A DNA stretch of 64,000 bases, taken from contig CBDANN010000008.1 in the NCBI GenBank assembly GCA_965197635.1, positions 1,860,001 through 1,924,000 on the forward strand, in the 5' to 3' direction. Below, one piece after another: positions 39,243 to 49,101 of the stretch. The notes beneath the pieces were generated by a model that worked only from the letters and a program-made list of their open reading frames with translations, did not search any database and was not told the DNA's origin. The position numbers and the translations under genes were made by a program. The stretch's first letter is position 1. Each line of letters starts with the position of its first letter. This DNA comes from Bin87 sp965197635. Lineage in GTDB: Bacteria > Chloroflexota > Dehalococcoidia > Lucifugimonadales > UBA3495.

Positions 39243-40682
39243 TCACTCTATTGCGTGCAGCGTCCCGTCGGTGGTTCTGACGTAGAAACGCCCTCGGGCG
39301 AAAATCGGAGATATCTCGACCGGTGCGCCCAAATCGATGCGCCACACTAAATCGCCGTCGGAGCGACGCAGGGCGTAGAACGATCCGCTGCTGGTGCCGA
39401 AGTAAACCCGGTCGCCCAGCACCACGGCCGATTCGAAGATGGCGTCGTCAGCCTCAAACTTCCACAGTTGCCGACCGGAATGCGCATCCGCGGCGTAAAA
39501 GGTGCCGTGGAAACTTCCGGCATACATGGTGTCGGGCGTTACGGCCGGGGCGGCCAGCAGCCCGGTGGTTTCCCTACTCTTCGGATCAAAATCCGGGTCG
39601 AATAGCCACCTCCCGCCCTTTTGCACCGGAGGCCGCGGCACGCCGGGGACCTGCCATCGCCAAAACTGCGCCCAAACCAACTTGAACTGAAATTCTCCAG
39701 CGATCTCCCGGGCGTGGGCATCAACGGCGTACAATCTTCCGCCAGAGGGGAAGTACGCCAGTCCGTTGGCCACCGCCGGAGATCCCTTGGTGTTCCCCTC
39801 GGTGCGGTACCGCAATTTGCTCTGACCGGTCCTGGCATCGAATATGTAGAGATTGCCCAGGTTGTCAGCGGCCAATGCGTGCCCGTCGTTCACGGCCGGC
39901 GCCGATCGGATCTCACCTTGGACATCCTCCCGCCACAACATCTTGCCGTTGGCAGCGTCAAGGGCGTAGAGGGAGCTGTCGCCGGAACCAACGTACACGA
40001 TGCCACCAGCCACTATCGGAGAAGAGGTGATCGGGCCTTCAGTCTTGAACTCCCAACGAAACGCCTGCGTGTTCAGGTCAACGGCCACGATCCGATGGTC
40101 CAGCAGGCCGACGAATAGGGTGTCCCCCGCGATTGCCACCGAATGGTCCAGCGGACTGGGAACGTCAATTTCCCAAACTTGCTGCCCCGTGTCCGCGTCC
40201 AAAGCAATGATCTTGAAAAAGCCGCCGACGTAAACCACGCCGTCAAGCGCTACCGGAGTTCCTCTGGTGGGAGTGCCCAATTGCTGCGACCAGACCACCC
40301 GTCCTTCCGGCTGGGCGGACACGACGGGAATATGCCGCGTGAGTTGCAGGTCTCTACCCGCCATCAACCATTGGCCCGGCGGCGAGGCGGAGCTGGCCTC
40401 GGTGCTGGGAGCCTTGAACAGCAGCGTAATCGGATTGGGGAAGAACGGATAGTAGAGCCAGGAGGCGAATACCAGCGCAACCACGGCTATCGTGGTCCTG
40501 ATCAAACGACGCCTGGTCAGCCACCGGGGTCCGCTTGGCGGCGGTTGGGCCCATTCCGGAATGTTGAGCACCGGCCGATCGCATTGTTGGCAAGGCTGCC
40601 CCGGAATTTGGCCGTCGGCCCCACACGAGCCGCAGACCGCGGTATCGCTTGACGACGTTTCAGGATAGGTCTGTTCATTCAT
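39243..40682 (-). CDS. PQQ-repeat beta-propeller protein with zinc ribbon and membrane anchor
   Basis: A 479-residue protein. Cys17, Cys20, Cys31 and Cys34 (CGSCG ... CQQC) form a zinc-ribbon-like N-terminus. A single membrane span follows at about residues 57-76. Residues 100-479 are PQQ-like/BamB-type repeats, each ending in a 'vYvGs.d..lyAlDa.tG...W' pattern (for example IVYVGSGDSSLYALDAANGK). It probably displays a propeller outside the cell with a metal-binding tip inside. The presence of PQQ is not implied; many such proteins act as scaffolds. Confidence 0.88.
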   Translation of the reverse strand: MNEQTYPETSSSDTAVCGSCGADGQIPGQPCQQCDRPVLNIPEWAQPPPSGPRWLTRRRLIRTTIAVVALVFASWLYYPFFPNPITLLFKAPSTEASSASPPGQWLMAGRDLQLTRHIPVVSAQPEGRVVWSQQLGTPTRGTPVALDGVVYVGGFFKIIALDADTGQQVWEIDVPSPLDHSVAIAGDTLFVGLLDHRIVAVDLNTQAFRWEFKTEGPITSSPIVAGGIVYVGSGDSSLYALDAANGKMLWREDVQGEIRSAPAVNDGHALAADNLGNLYIFDARTGQSKLRYRTEGNTKGSPAVANGLAYFPSGGRLYAVDAHAREIAGEFQFKLVWAQFWRWQVPGVPRPPVQKGGRWLFDPDFDPKSRETTGLLAAPAVTPDTMYAGSFHGTFYAADAHSGRQLWKFEADDAIFESAVVLGDRVYFGTSSGSFYALRRSDGDLVWRIDLGAPVEISPIFARGRFYVRTTDGTLHAIE

Positions 40683-40904
40683 TGGTCATAGGTTAACCCG
40701 TTTGGGCAGGCGGGGCAACCAATCAGGCTTCCGCCGGCGTTCTGCGGTCTCGCTATCGGCGTACGGCGCAGCGGGAACAACACGCAATGGGAGACCTTGA
40801 AAAGAAGCCGGAATAATGGCTCGAAGCCGGGAAGCAACTAATGCCACGCGGCTCCGAGCCCAACGCCAGCAAGGCTATTGCGCGGTGTACGCAAGGCTGG
40901 GGTA
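40683..40904. other. Gap without recognised features
   Basis: About 220 bp between two minus-strand genes. I see no gene, repeat or clear terminator. Confidence 0.4.
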
Positions 40905-41780
40905 CTAAAGATTCCTCTGCTTCGGATCCAGCTTGTCCCGCAGCCAGTCGCCGAGCAGGTTCATGGACAGAACCGTCAGCAGGATCGCCAACCCGGGGAA
41001 GAAAGATACCCACCAGGCGTCCGTCACGAACTCTCGCCCGTCGGCCACCATCAGGCCCCAAGCCGGGGTGGGCCGGGAAATGCCGGCCCCCAGAAAGCTG
41101 AGGGTTGCCTCCAGCACGATGACGAACCCAACCTGCAGGGTGGCTAGCACCACTACGGTGTTGACGATATTCGGAAAGATGTAGCGGAGCATGATCCGTG
41201 GGTTGGAAGCCCCCGCCACTCTGGCCCTGGATATGTAGTCCTGAGCCCGGATGGTCAGCGTTTCTCCTCGCACCAGCCGGGCGTAGCGAGACCACTGGCT
41301 TAAAACCAACACGGCGATCAGTATCTTCATGCTGGGTCCCGCCATAGCCGCTACCACGATTGCCACCACGATGATGGGCAGGGACAGCGAGAGGTCCACC
41401 AGGCGCATCATGACATTGTCCCACCAGCCGCCGTAAAAAGCGGACGCGATGCCGAATGTGGTCCCAATCAGACCCGATATGGCAATGGCCACGCCGGCCA
41501 CAATTACCGACACTCTGGCACCGTAAACGGTGCGGCTGAGTACGTCCCGTCCGATCTTGTCGGTGCCGAACCAATGCTCTACCGACGGTTCTGCGAGACG
41601 GTTCGTGATGTCGCCATCCAACGGATCGTAGGGTGCTATCCATGCAGGGATAATCGAGGGAACGATCAGGACAACCAGCAGGACAACCACCGGGATTACC
41701 GGGTATCGGAGTATTTCCCTCAGGACACTGCCGATTCCCGACAGCGGACGCGGGGGAACATTTGGAATTGCTACGGCCAT
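40905..41780 (-). CDS. Peptide/nickel-type ABC transporter permease (DppC-like)
   Basis: A 291-residue inner-membrane permease. An N-terminal span near residues 30-50 precedes GTDKIGRDVLSRTVYGARVS near residue 94, then five spans. The EAA-type loop RARVAGASNPRIMLRYIFPN near residue 185 would contact an ATPase. The C-terminal block with EATLSFLGAGISRPTPAWGL is typical of DppC/OppC. It forms an operon with the DppB-like gene 31 bases upstream and the binding-protein gene. No ATP-binding subunit is encoded in the window. Confidence 0.93.
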   Translation of the reverse strand: MAVAIPNVPPRPLSGIGSVLREILRYPVIPVVVLLVVLIVPSIIPAWIAPYDPLDGDITNRLAEPSVEHWFGTDKIGRDVLSRTVYGARVSVIVAGVAIAISGLIGTTFGIASAFYGGWWDNVMMRLVDLSLSLPIIVVAIVVAAMAGPSMKILIAVLVLSQWSRYARLVRGETLTIRAQDYISRARVAGASNPRIMLRYIFPNIVNTVVVLATLQVGFVIVLEATLSFLGAGISRPTPAWGLMVADGREFVTDAWWVSFFPGLAILLTVLSMNLLGDWLRDKLDPKQRNL

Positions 41781-41811
41781 GGGTATTCTCCTCGCTTAAG
41801 CCCTCGTGGCG

Positions 41812-42732
41812 TCAGGTGTACCGTATGCGTGGGTCGAGGTAGGCATAAGCGATGTCCACCAGCAAATTAGCGACGATGTAGATGGTGGTGAAGGTCAGCA
41901 TGATCCCTTGCAACAGGGCGTAATCGCTGGAGCGCGCCGCGTTGAATAACAGGAACCCCAGACCCGGCCACTGAAACACCGTTTCGATGGAAACGGAGCC
42001 CACCATCAGCGACCCCAATGTAATGGCGAAGTACGTTAGCGGGGCGATGGAGGCGTTCCGCAAACAATGCTTCCAGATGATCTTCCTTTCCGGCAGTCCC
42101 TTGATGCGGGCCAGCTTTACGTATTCGCTGTCCAACACGTCCAGCATGGAAGAGCGAACCAAACGGAGCATAGCGGCTACCTGGAACCAGCCGATGGCAA
42201 CGGCCGGCAGGATCAGGTGTCTGATGCCGCCTTTCCCCGAGGTGGGGAACCAGTCCAACTGCACCGCGAATATCCACATGAGGATAATTCCCAGCCAGAA
42301 GACGGGCAGGGATTGCCCCAGCAGGGCCACTATTTTGCCCGTCCAGTCGAAGACGGTGTCTCGATAGGTCGCCGTCAAAACCCCGATGGGCAATCCAAGA
42401 GCTACGGCCACTAGAATTCCGGCTCCGGCCAGTTGGATCGTGGCCATGAAACGGTCCTTGATGAGTTCGGCTACCGTGAACCTGGGGTATTTGAAAGAGT
42501 GGCCAAAGTCGCCACGGAGGGCGTTCCAAACGTAGGTGAAATACTGTACGTGCAACGGCTCGTTGATGCCCCAAAACTCCTCAAGGTCTGCCCTGACCTG
42601 AGCGTCGGCGTCGTCCGGCAAGATCGCATCCAGGGGGTTGCCGCCGGCGTGCCCCAACGCGAAGGCCACCAGGCTCACCACCGCCAGAACCAGGATCGCC
42701 TGAAGGATACGTAGAAGGATGTACCGTTGCAT
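41812..42732 (-). CDS. Peptide/nickel-type ABC transporter permease (DppB-like)
   Basis: A 306-residue permease with six spans. The start YILLRILQAILVLAVVSLVA is the DppB signature, LGLPIGVLTATYRDTVFDW lies near residue 110, and the loop KLARIKGLPERKIIWKHCLR near residue 200 is the ATPase-coupling EAA motif. VSIETVFQWPGLGFLLFNAA near residue 244 is also conserved. It pairs with the DppC-like gene and the lipoprotein at 42850. Confidence 0.94.
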   Translation of the reverse strand: MQRYILLRILQAILVLAVVSLVAFALGHAGGNPLDAILPDDADAQVRADLEEFWGINEPLHVQYFTYVWNALRGDFGHSFKYPRFTVAELIKDRFMATIQLAGAGILVAVALGLPIGVLTATYRDTVFDWTGKIVALLGQSLPVFWLGIILMWIFAVQLDWFPTSGKGGIRHLILPAVAIGWFQVAAMLRLVRSSMLDVLDSEYVKLARIKGLPERKIIWKHCLRNASIAPLTYFAITLGSLMVGSVSIETVFQWPGLGFLLFNAARSSDYALLQGIMLTFTTIYIVANLLVDIAYAYLDPRIRYT

Positions 42733-42849
42733 CCTAGACTCCTAACCGAGTTGGATGGTTGCTATTGGCAGTTCGCACCGCGATCGTTGGTTGCCCAGCA
42801 ATCGCGGTGCCTCCTAACCAGTTTCTGGTGTATGGTCGCGCGACGAAGA

Positions 42850-44679
42850 TCAGCAGGGCGGTGCCTCAATCAACTCGTTGCTGCCGAGGTCGCCACCCTC
42901 CCAGCCTGGGAACGGCCACGCGCAGATGATCTTGGGGTCAACGATCGTCTCAATGGGTACCCAGAAGAGTGGGATCCACTCGTGTTCGTAGAACTTGATG
43001 TCCCCCATCTGTATCAGGATCTTGGCGCGTTCGTCGGGCTCCATAGTGGTCTGCAGCGTGTGGTACAGGTCCCGCAGTTCCTTGGTCTCGTACATCCAGA
43101 CCACGCCGCCGTCATCCTTATGGGTATTGAACAGCATCATCTGGGCTTCCTGTGCCTTGAAGGAAGGCGTAGTCGCCAAGGCCGTTTCGTGGTTGGCCTT
43201 CTGCCGTCGGCGTGCCACCACTGCTGCCCGGTCCTCATCACGGAGGGTGAGGGTTACGCCGATCTTTGCCCAGGCCAGTTGCATGAACTGGGCTATCTGG
43301 GGGAGTTCCGGCGCACCGGGGAAGGGATACATGGGGACGATAATCTCGAACCCTTCGGGATAGCCGGCCTCAGCCAGGAGCTGCTTGGATGCATCCAGGT
43401 CATAGCCGTATTCCGCTTCCCAGTCCTCGTCCCACTTGGGGTTCCACGGCGTCAACTCGTCGTGGAAGGAGTGTACCTTGGAGTCCCACACCCGCCCTTT
43501 ATACAGTTCCTGCTTGAAGGTTTCCCGGTCCACGGCCTTGTTCAGCGCCTTCCGAACCTTGATTCCAATTTCGCCAGGGGCGGTTACGGGGAAGTTGGGG
43601 TCATAATTCTCGGGGTCGTTGTAGAACATGCCGCCAAAGCGGAAGGCCGTCTGCTGGGCCGGGCCGGTGCTCTGGATAATCTCGAAGCCTTCCTCAACCA
43701 GCTTGTCGCCCAGGTCCCGGTTGACCTCGGTCATGTGGGTCTCGCCGGCGCGGAACTGGGCCAGGCGGGTTGCCTCTTCCAGGACCCAGGTGTTCCGCAT
43801 TTCCGGGTAGTCCGGATCATGCCGCCAGTGGCCGTCCGGGAAAGCCAGCGAGTAGTCCACGTGCACTTCCTCTTCCCGGCCGTCGTATTGATAGGGCCCG
43901 GTGCCGGCCATGCGCTCGTAGAGCTCGTCGGTGCAGCCTTCGCTGGCGACGTTTTCAGCATCGTTGAACCCGCCGGCCTGGTCGCACTGGGCCATGCTGG
44001 ATATCATGTTGCCCGCGGACTCGGCAGCGTAAAAGAGGTACTCCGCGGAAGGATTGACCATGTGGACCTTGATGTTGTAGGGATCAATGATCTCCACGTG
44101 GTCAACGTTGCAGATACCGCCCTTGTAGCTGGCGCGGGTACCCTGTTGGCAATTCAGCTTGAAGCTGTGTTCCACGTCGGTGGCGGTGAATTCACCGAAA
44201 CCGCGGTGCCACTGGACGCCCTGCTCCAACTCAAAGGTCCAAACGTCCCCGGTCGCATTCATCTCCCAGGATTTGGCAAGCATAGGCTTCCATTCACTGG
44301 TGTAGGAGTCCAACTGAACCAGGTACTCCATGAACGGGCTGTGCTGGTACACGAAGTCGACGCCACCCAGCCACGGAACCACGGTGTCGTCGATTGGGGT
44401 GATGAGGCCCAGGATGATCTTCTGCACCGGCAACTGTTTCTCGGCCATGGCGTCTTGGCTGGGCTCGTCTTTAGCCGCAGCAGCGGTGGTAGGCTGAGCC
44501 ATTTGCGCCGCCGGCTCGGTCGCTGCCGGGGCCGCCCCTGACTCCGACGCGGGTTGAGCAGCGGGCTGCGTGGTGTCAGCCGGAGCTTCGGCTCCTCCGC
44601 ACGCTGCGATGAACGCCATCATCAACAGCGCGGGAACGAATATCAATAACGAGGGGACCTTAATTCTGTAACGGTTCAT
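42850..44679 (-). CDS. ABC transporter substrate-binding lipoprotein (peptide family 5)
   Basis: A 609-residue periplasmic-type binding protein. The ATG at 44679 gives MNRYRIKVPSLLIFVPALLM and a lipobox ending FIAAC (Cys27); an in-frame ATG ten residues earlier was rejected. Residues 28-75 form an Ala/Glu/Pro-rich linker. The SBP_bac_5 fold shows WEMNATGDVWTFELEQGVQW near residue 165 and later VRKALNKAVDRETFKQELYK. Family members bind oligopeptides, nickel or sugars; specificity cannot be read here. A GGAGGT site precedes the start. Confidence 0.93.
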   Translation of the reverse strand: MNRYRIKVPSLLIFVPALLMMAFIAACGGAEAPADTTQPAAQPASESGAAPAATEPAAQMAQPTTAAAAKDEPSQDAMAEKQLPVQKIILGLITPIDDTVVPWLGGVDFVYQHSPFMEYLVQLDSYTSEWKPMLAKSWEMNATGDVWTFELEQGVQWHRGFGEFTATDVEHSFKLNCQQGTRASYKGGICNVDHVEIIDPYNIKVHMVNPSAEYLFYAAESAGNMISSMAQCDQAGGFNDAENVASEGCTDELYERMAGTGPYQYDGREEEVHVDYSLAFPDGHWRHDPDYPEMRNTWVLEEATRLAQFRAGETHMTEVNRDLGDKLVEEGFEIIQSTGPAQQTAFRFGGMFYNDPENYDPNFPVTAPGEIGIKVRKALNKAVDRETFKQELYKGRVWDSKVHSFHDELTPWNPKWDEDWEAEYGYDLDASKQLLAEAGYPEGFEIIVPMYPFPGAPELPQIAQFMQLAWAKIGVTLTLRDEDRAAVVARRRQKANHETALATTPSFKAQEAQMMLFNTHKDDGGVVWMYETKELRDLYHTLQTTMEPDERAKILIQMGDIKFYEHEWIPLFWVPIETIVDPKIICAWPFPGWEGGDLGSNELIEAPPC

Positions 44680-44879
44680 TACCAGACCTCCAGGTTCTGT
44701 TTCTCCCATCAGCGACCGGAAACCATGCCCTTGGCTATGTTATGAATGCGGCAATCCTTAGTCAGTGGATGGTCCCGGTGTGTGCCGTTCGTCATATGAT
44801 CATGCAGCCATCTTCCTTGCGTTTCGCTCACCTTTAGCCTGAATCGGTCGCGAAACAGTATTCGTAAAGTGTCCCCGAA

Positions 44880-44907
44880 TTTATACCAGCGATACGACTG
44901 GTGTCAA
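44880..44907 (-). promoter_or_regulatory. Sigma70-like promoter of the ABC importer operon
   Basis: On the minus strand TTGACA (44902-44907) and TATAAA (44880-44885) are separated by 16 bp. The start codon lies 200 bases downstream, leaving a long leader. It is the best promoter match in the window. Confidence 0.7.
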
Positions 44908-45007
44908 CGACGGTAATTGTAAACGCCTTGAAATGCCGGTAAAAAACAACGTATCGCGATGCAAGGAGTTCTCGGAAACCGGGAATTGCATTTGGCGTTT
45001 TGGAGGA

Positions 45008-48000
45008 TTAGCGCGATTCGGTGACGATTAAATTTTGATTGCCGGCCACATTCACGAAGTTTGTGACAATTCCGCTGGGCCACCGGATTTCTACGGAATC
45101 CGCTTTACTGGCCTGACCCAAGCCAAAATGTGCGACCAGAGTGTTCTGGCTTTTGTTGCTGGAACCGGCGGTAATTTCCCGGATTTGCGTTCGTCCATCG
45201 GCCGTCACCATGACCCTGGCGCCGATGCCATCGCGGTTGCTGACCGTGCCCACCGTCTTGATGCTGAGCCAGTTGTTGCCCCACGCGCAGCTATTCCGGA
45301 ACAACCGGTCGGCCTGGGGCTCGCCGCTGGGCAGTCCAAGATTGGCCACATACAAATCCAGGCAACCGTCCTTATCGAAATCGGCGTATGCCACGCCGCG
45401 GCCAACCCCCCGGTCGTCGGCGCCGCTGATCGACGATGCGTCAACGAAGGTTCCATCCCCACTGTTGCGTAGCAGCAAATTGGGCTGATCCCGGCGGTTC
45501 GTGAAAGGATCGGAATCCAAATGCCCGCTCGCCACGTAAAGGTCTTCCCAACCGTCGTTGTCGTAGTCAAAGAACACCGCGCCCCAGCTGACCCTCTGCC
45601 GCCTCTGGAACACGCCCTGACCCACCCCGGAATCGGCTGCGGTTTCGGTAAAACTGGCGCCATCCCCGTTGTTCCGCAACAGGACATTGTCCTCAATATT
45701 GGTCGAGTAGAGGTCGAAATCGCCATCCAGGTCATAATCGCCCACTGCCAGCCCCATCCCATACATGGCAACATTGGCCCCGGACTGACTGGAAATATCC
45801 TCGAACCGCCAGAATCCGTTATCTCCGGGCCCGTCATTCCGCCATAATACGTTGGGCTGAATATCCCTCCCGAAGTCGTTGACCACGTAGAGGTCCGAGT
45901 CCCCGTCGTTATCGAAGTCGATCCAACTGGGTTGGAAACCGGCTCCCCACAAGTTTCCGTACTCGCCCTGGGTTTTCCCGGCTCGGCCGGTGTCCCCGAG
46001 CAAGTGCGTCGTCTCGGTGAAGGTGCCGTCCCCATTGTTGTGGAACAGCCCGAGCGGCCTTACCGCGTAGGCGTAAAACCTGAGATCGAAGGCATCCATG
46101 TCGGATTCCTCCATGTGGCGCACCACCACGAAGTCCACGAGGCCGTCCCGGTCGTAGTCGCCCCAGGCGCAGCCCATGGAACGAAAGCTAGGATCCGGTT
46201 CGGTTAATCCGGCCTGTTGGGTCGCATCGGTGAAGGTTCCCGTACCGTCGTTGCGAAAGAGCTTGCTGGAGCCCCAATTGGTAACGAAAAGGTCCTGATC
46301 GCCGTCGTTGTCATAATCGGCGGCGCACCCGCCGTTGGTCTTGCCGTCCAGCTCGCTCACCCCGGCCGGCTTGGCCACGTCGGTGAAAGTCCCATCGCCA
46401 TTGTTGCGATAAAGCGCGTTGGAACCGTCGTGATCCGGGGCCATGTCGTCTATGTCCTCTGTGGATGCCACGTAGATGTCGGGTCGTCCGTCCCCGTTGT
46501 AATCGAAAACCACCACGCCGGCGCCCAGGGGGATCCGGTCGAAGGGATTCCTCACGTGCGGGAAAGCGACGCCGGCGACGGGCGCCACGTCGGTGAAGTA
46601 AGGCGGGTGGTAAGTGAAGACGCCCGGTAGCGAGCCGGACCGCCCGTCGGGGTTGGTCACCACCACATCCACCGTCCCGGCTTGGTGCGAAGGAGACGCT
46701 ACGGTCATCGTGTGCGAGTCCAGAATCTCCACCACCTGGGCCTTCGTTCCGCCGATGGTGACCAGAGTGTTCTCCGACAGGCCGGTTCCGGTGATGGTTA
46801 CCAGACTTTCTCCCCGGATGGCTGCGGCCGGGGGATCCAGCGCCACAATTCGAGGTCCCCCGGACTCGGCCGGCGCAGTCTTCCCCGGCCCCCACGCCGG
46901 CCCCGCGTCGGCGAACGGGCTGATACTGAGATTGGTCTGGTGGGACCCGTCGGCGTTCATCACCATAACTTCTTCGTTGCCGTACCTGTTGCTGGTGAAG
47001 GCGATACGGGCGCCGTCGGGCGACCATGATGGCCAGTAGTCCTTGTAGGCATTTGTGGTGAGCTGCACCGGATTTGAACCGTCGGCGTCCATAACGTACA
47101 CGGCTCTGCGGCCGGTGCGAGCGGAAGAAAAAAGGATTGTGGAGCCGTCAGGCGACCAGGAGGGAAACTCGTCCGTGGTGGCGTTTTTGGTGAGCCGCGC
47201 CTGGTTTGAGCCGTCGGCGTTCATCACGTAAATCTCATGGTTGCCGTCGCGCCGCGTGTTGAACAGGAGGCGCGTTCCGTCAGGCGACCAGGAGGGGGAC
47301 GCATCGTAACCCGGGTGGTTGGACAGATTGGTCTGGTTGGAGCCGTCCGACTCCATGACGTAGATCTCCCGGTCGCCGTCCCGGTCGGTGGCGAAGGCTA
47401 TCTTGCTTCCATCGGGAGACCAGGCCGGAAACGCGTTGACCGGGCCGTCATCCGTGGTGAGACGCCGCACCCGGGAGCCGTCCGCGTCCATCCGGTATAT
47501 CTCCGGTTCGCCATCCCGGTCCGATACGAAGGCAATCTTTCTCCCGTCGGGTGACCAAACGGGGAAATCGTCGTAAGCGGCATTGTTGGTGAGCCGCCGC
47601 AGTTCAGAACCGTCGGGCTTCATAGTGTAAATCTCGAAATCGCCGTCCCGGTCGGAACGGAACACGATTCGGGAATCGCCGTCATTCAGGAAAAAGGGGC
47701 CGATGAACAGCAAACCCACGCCACCAATCATGCTCAGTGACCAGGTTCCGGCCGCAAAAGCGGCCACCGCCTTCTTGGGCATGATCCGCGCCAAGCCCCA
47801 AAAAGTGAACGGGCCGCCGGCCGCCGCTCCAAACAAGAGAGCGGCGGCCGGCGCGCTCCCCATGCCAACCAGAAGCAGCACTGCCACCAGGGGGATTTCG
47901 AACAGCAAAGGCACGTTGATGAGGATGCCAAATGTGGCGGCTACCACGATGCCCGAGAAATTGTTGCCCAGATAGGTGGCAACGGTTTCCGGCGTCAGCA

Positions 48001-48778
48001 ATTGGATAACGAGACCGCCGGCAAACCCGGCCAATACCATGGCCGGACCCAAACGCCACAGATAACGCAGGCTGGCTTTGATCCAGTCCTTTACCCCCGA
48101 CGTTACGGTCTCCCGCCAGGTGGCTGGTCCGATTTCGGATCCGACGGCTCCGTACCGGAATATATCGGCCAAGGGTACTCTACGGCGGATGAGCAAGGCC
48201 ACCAACGGGCCCAGCAGCAGCACGCCCACAATGCTTACGGCGATCCGGGTGCTCGCCAGCATTGGTGTGAACACCAGCGCCGCCATCACCAGCGCCGGAA
48301 TGTTCAGCGTGGAAGACCCCTGGGTGATGGCGATGGCCGTTTCCACCGGAGCGCCCCGGCGCCGGAACGCCGAAGCGATGGGGACGATGCAAGCGGAGCA
48401 CAGGTTCATGGAGGACCCGACCGCGAGTCCTCGCAGCACCCCTTTCAGCCCCCCTCCGGTGAAGCGTGAGCCTTCGTTCCTGGGAAACAGGAACACTTCC
48501 GTAATGCCCGCCGCAAGAAAGGCGAATGTCATCCCCAGGCTCACCAACTTCAGGTAGCTGAGGGAGAAGTCCCACCAACGTTCAAAGAACCAGGTTTCAG
48601 GTTCCCGGTTGATGCAGAAACCTTGGAAGCATTCAGATTGTGGGGCGTTTACGCCGGCCAGGTCCTCCTGAACCGTATCCAGCTTGGGGATACGATTGAA
48701 CATCAGGAACAAGCCGAGAATGACGGCCAGTAACAGAATGCCGATGACACGCTTCTTTTTTAGCGCCGTATCAAACAT
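45008..48778 (-). CDS. Permease (YraQ/DUF318 type) fused to TolB, IPT/TIG, FG-GAP and ASPIC/UnbV domains
   Basis: A 1256-residue fusion. Residues 1-370 form a multi-span permease of the YraQ/DUF318 (ArsP-like) group, with the half-motif LCSACIVPIASAFRRRGAP near residue 124 and the paired GGPFTFWGLARIMPKKAVAA. About six TolB/PD40 repeats follow (371-640; for example FPVWSPDGRKIAFVSDRDGE). Residues 641-725 are an IPT/TIG domain (IVALDPPAAAIRGESLVTIT). FG-GAP/VCBS repeats fill 726-1160 (VVFDYNGDGRPDIYVAST), and 1167-1256 match the ASPIC/UnbV domain ending FGLGQASKADSVEIRWPSG. The outer part would form a large extracellular beta array tied directly to the pore. Transport substrate and ligand are unknown. 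No ribosome site is obvious before the ATG. Confidence 0.9.
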   Translation of the reverse strand: MFDTALKKKRVIGILLLAVILGLFLMFNRIPKLDTVQEDLAGVNAPQSECFQGFCINREPETWFFERWWDFSLSYLKLVSLGMTFAFLAAGITEVFLFPRNEGSRFTGGGLKGVLRGLAVGSSMNLCSACIVPIASAFRRRGAPVETAIAITQGSSTLNIPALVMAALVFTPMLASTRIAVSIVGVLLLGPLVALLIRRRVPLADIFRYGAVGSEIGPATWRETVTSGVKDWIKASLRYLWRLGPAMVLAGFAGGLVIQLLTPETVATYLGNNFSGIVVAATFGILINVPLLFEIPLVAVLLLVGMGSAPAAALLFGAAAGGPFTFWGLARIMPKKAVAAFAAGTWSLSMIGGVGLLFIGPFFLNDGDSRIVFRSDRDGDFEIYTMKPDGSELRRLTNNAAYDDFPVWSPDGRKIAFVSDRDGEPEIYRMDADGSRVRRLTTDDGPVNAFPAWSPDGSKIAFATDRDGDREIYVMESDGSNQTNLSNHPGYDASPSWSPDGTRLLFNTRRDGNHEIYVMNADGSNQARLTKNATTDEFPSWSPDGSTILFSSARTGRRAVYVMDADGSNPVQLTTNAYKDYWPSWSPDGARIAFTSNRYGNEEVMVMNADGSHQTNLSISPFADAGPAWGPGKTAPAESGGPRIVALDPPAAAIRGESLVTITGTGLSENTLVTIGGTKAQVVEILDSHTMTVASPSHQAGTVDVVVTNPDGRSGSLPGVFTYHPPYFTDVAPVAGVAFPHVRNPFDRIPLGAGVVVFDYNGDGRPDIYVASTEDIDDMAPDHDGSNALYRNNGDGTFTDVAKPAGVSELDGKTNGGCAADYDNDGDQDLFVTNWGSSKLFRNDGTGTFTDATQQAGLTEPDPSFRSMGCAWGDYDRDGLVDFVVVRHMEESDMDAFDLRFYAYAVRPLGLFHNNGDGTFTETTHLLGDTGRAGKTQGEYGNLWGAGFQPSWIDFDNDGDSDLYVVNDFGRDIQPNVLWRNDGPGDNGFWRFEDISSQSGANVAMYGMGLAVGDYDLDGDFDLYSTNIEDNVLLRNNGDGASFTETAADSGVGQGVFQRRQRVSWGAVFFDYDNDGWEDLYVASGHLDSDPFTNRRDQPNLLLRNSGDGTFVDASSISGADDRGVGRGVAYADFDKDGCLDLYVANLGLPSGEPQADRLFRNSCAWGNNWLSIKTVGTVSNRDGIGARVMVTADGRTQIREITAGSSNKSQNTLVAHFGLGQASKADSVEIRWPSGIVTNFVNVAGNQNLIVTESR

Positions 48779-48974
48779 CTGCCATCGTTCTAAGGAGCCG
48801 TTCCGTCGGTCAATTCATGGCTAGGGCAACTTACGCGCCCGCAATTGGGACGACTGATATGCGTTTCCCCCGAACGCCGGGATGGTATGTCTGCGGCGAG
48901 TCGGTGTCAATGGCGATGGTGCCCTCACGCGCACCCACTTTGTTAGACCAGTGGGGCGTGGCCCGCTGTCATAC

Positions 48975-49101
48975 ATAGGACTTACGCAGTTGAGCACGGC
49001 GTATCATGGGAAGGCACCCTCATGCCGCTACAAAACCCCCTTTGCGTCTCTGCGCCTTTGCGTTAAATCCCCTGCCGGCAAGCCAAGCGCGTAAGTCCTA
49101 T
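48975..49101. repeat. 127-bp element with 13-bp terminal inverted repeats
   Basis: ATAGGACTTACGC at 48975-48987 is perfectly inverted at 49089-49101. The interior includes the widely dispersed CTTTGCGTCTCTGCGCCTTT type sequence. It is likely a miniature non-coding element. Confidence 0.65.

Noticed and set aside
42727..44541. 604-residue plus-strand frame opposite the binding-protein gene
   Set aside because: Antisense to a clear lipoprotein gene and without motifs of its own.
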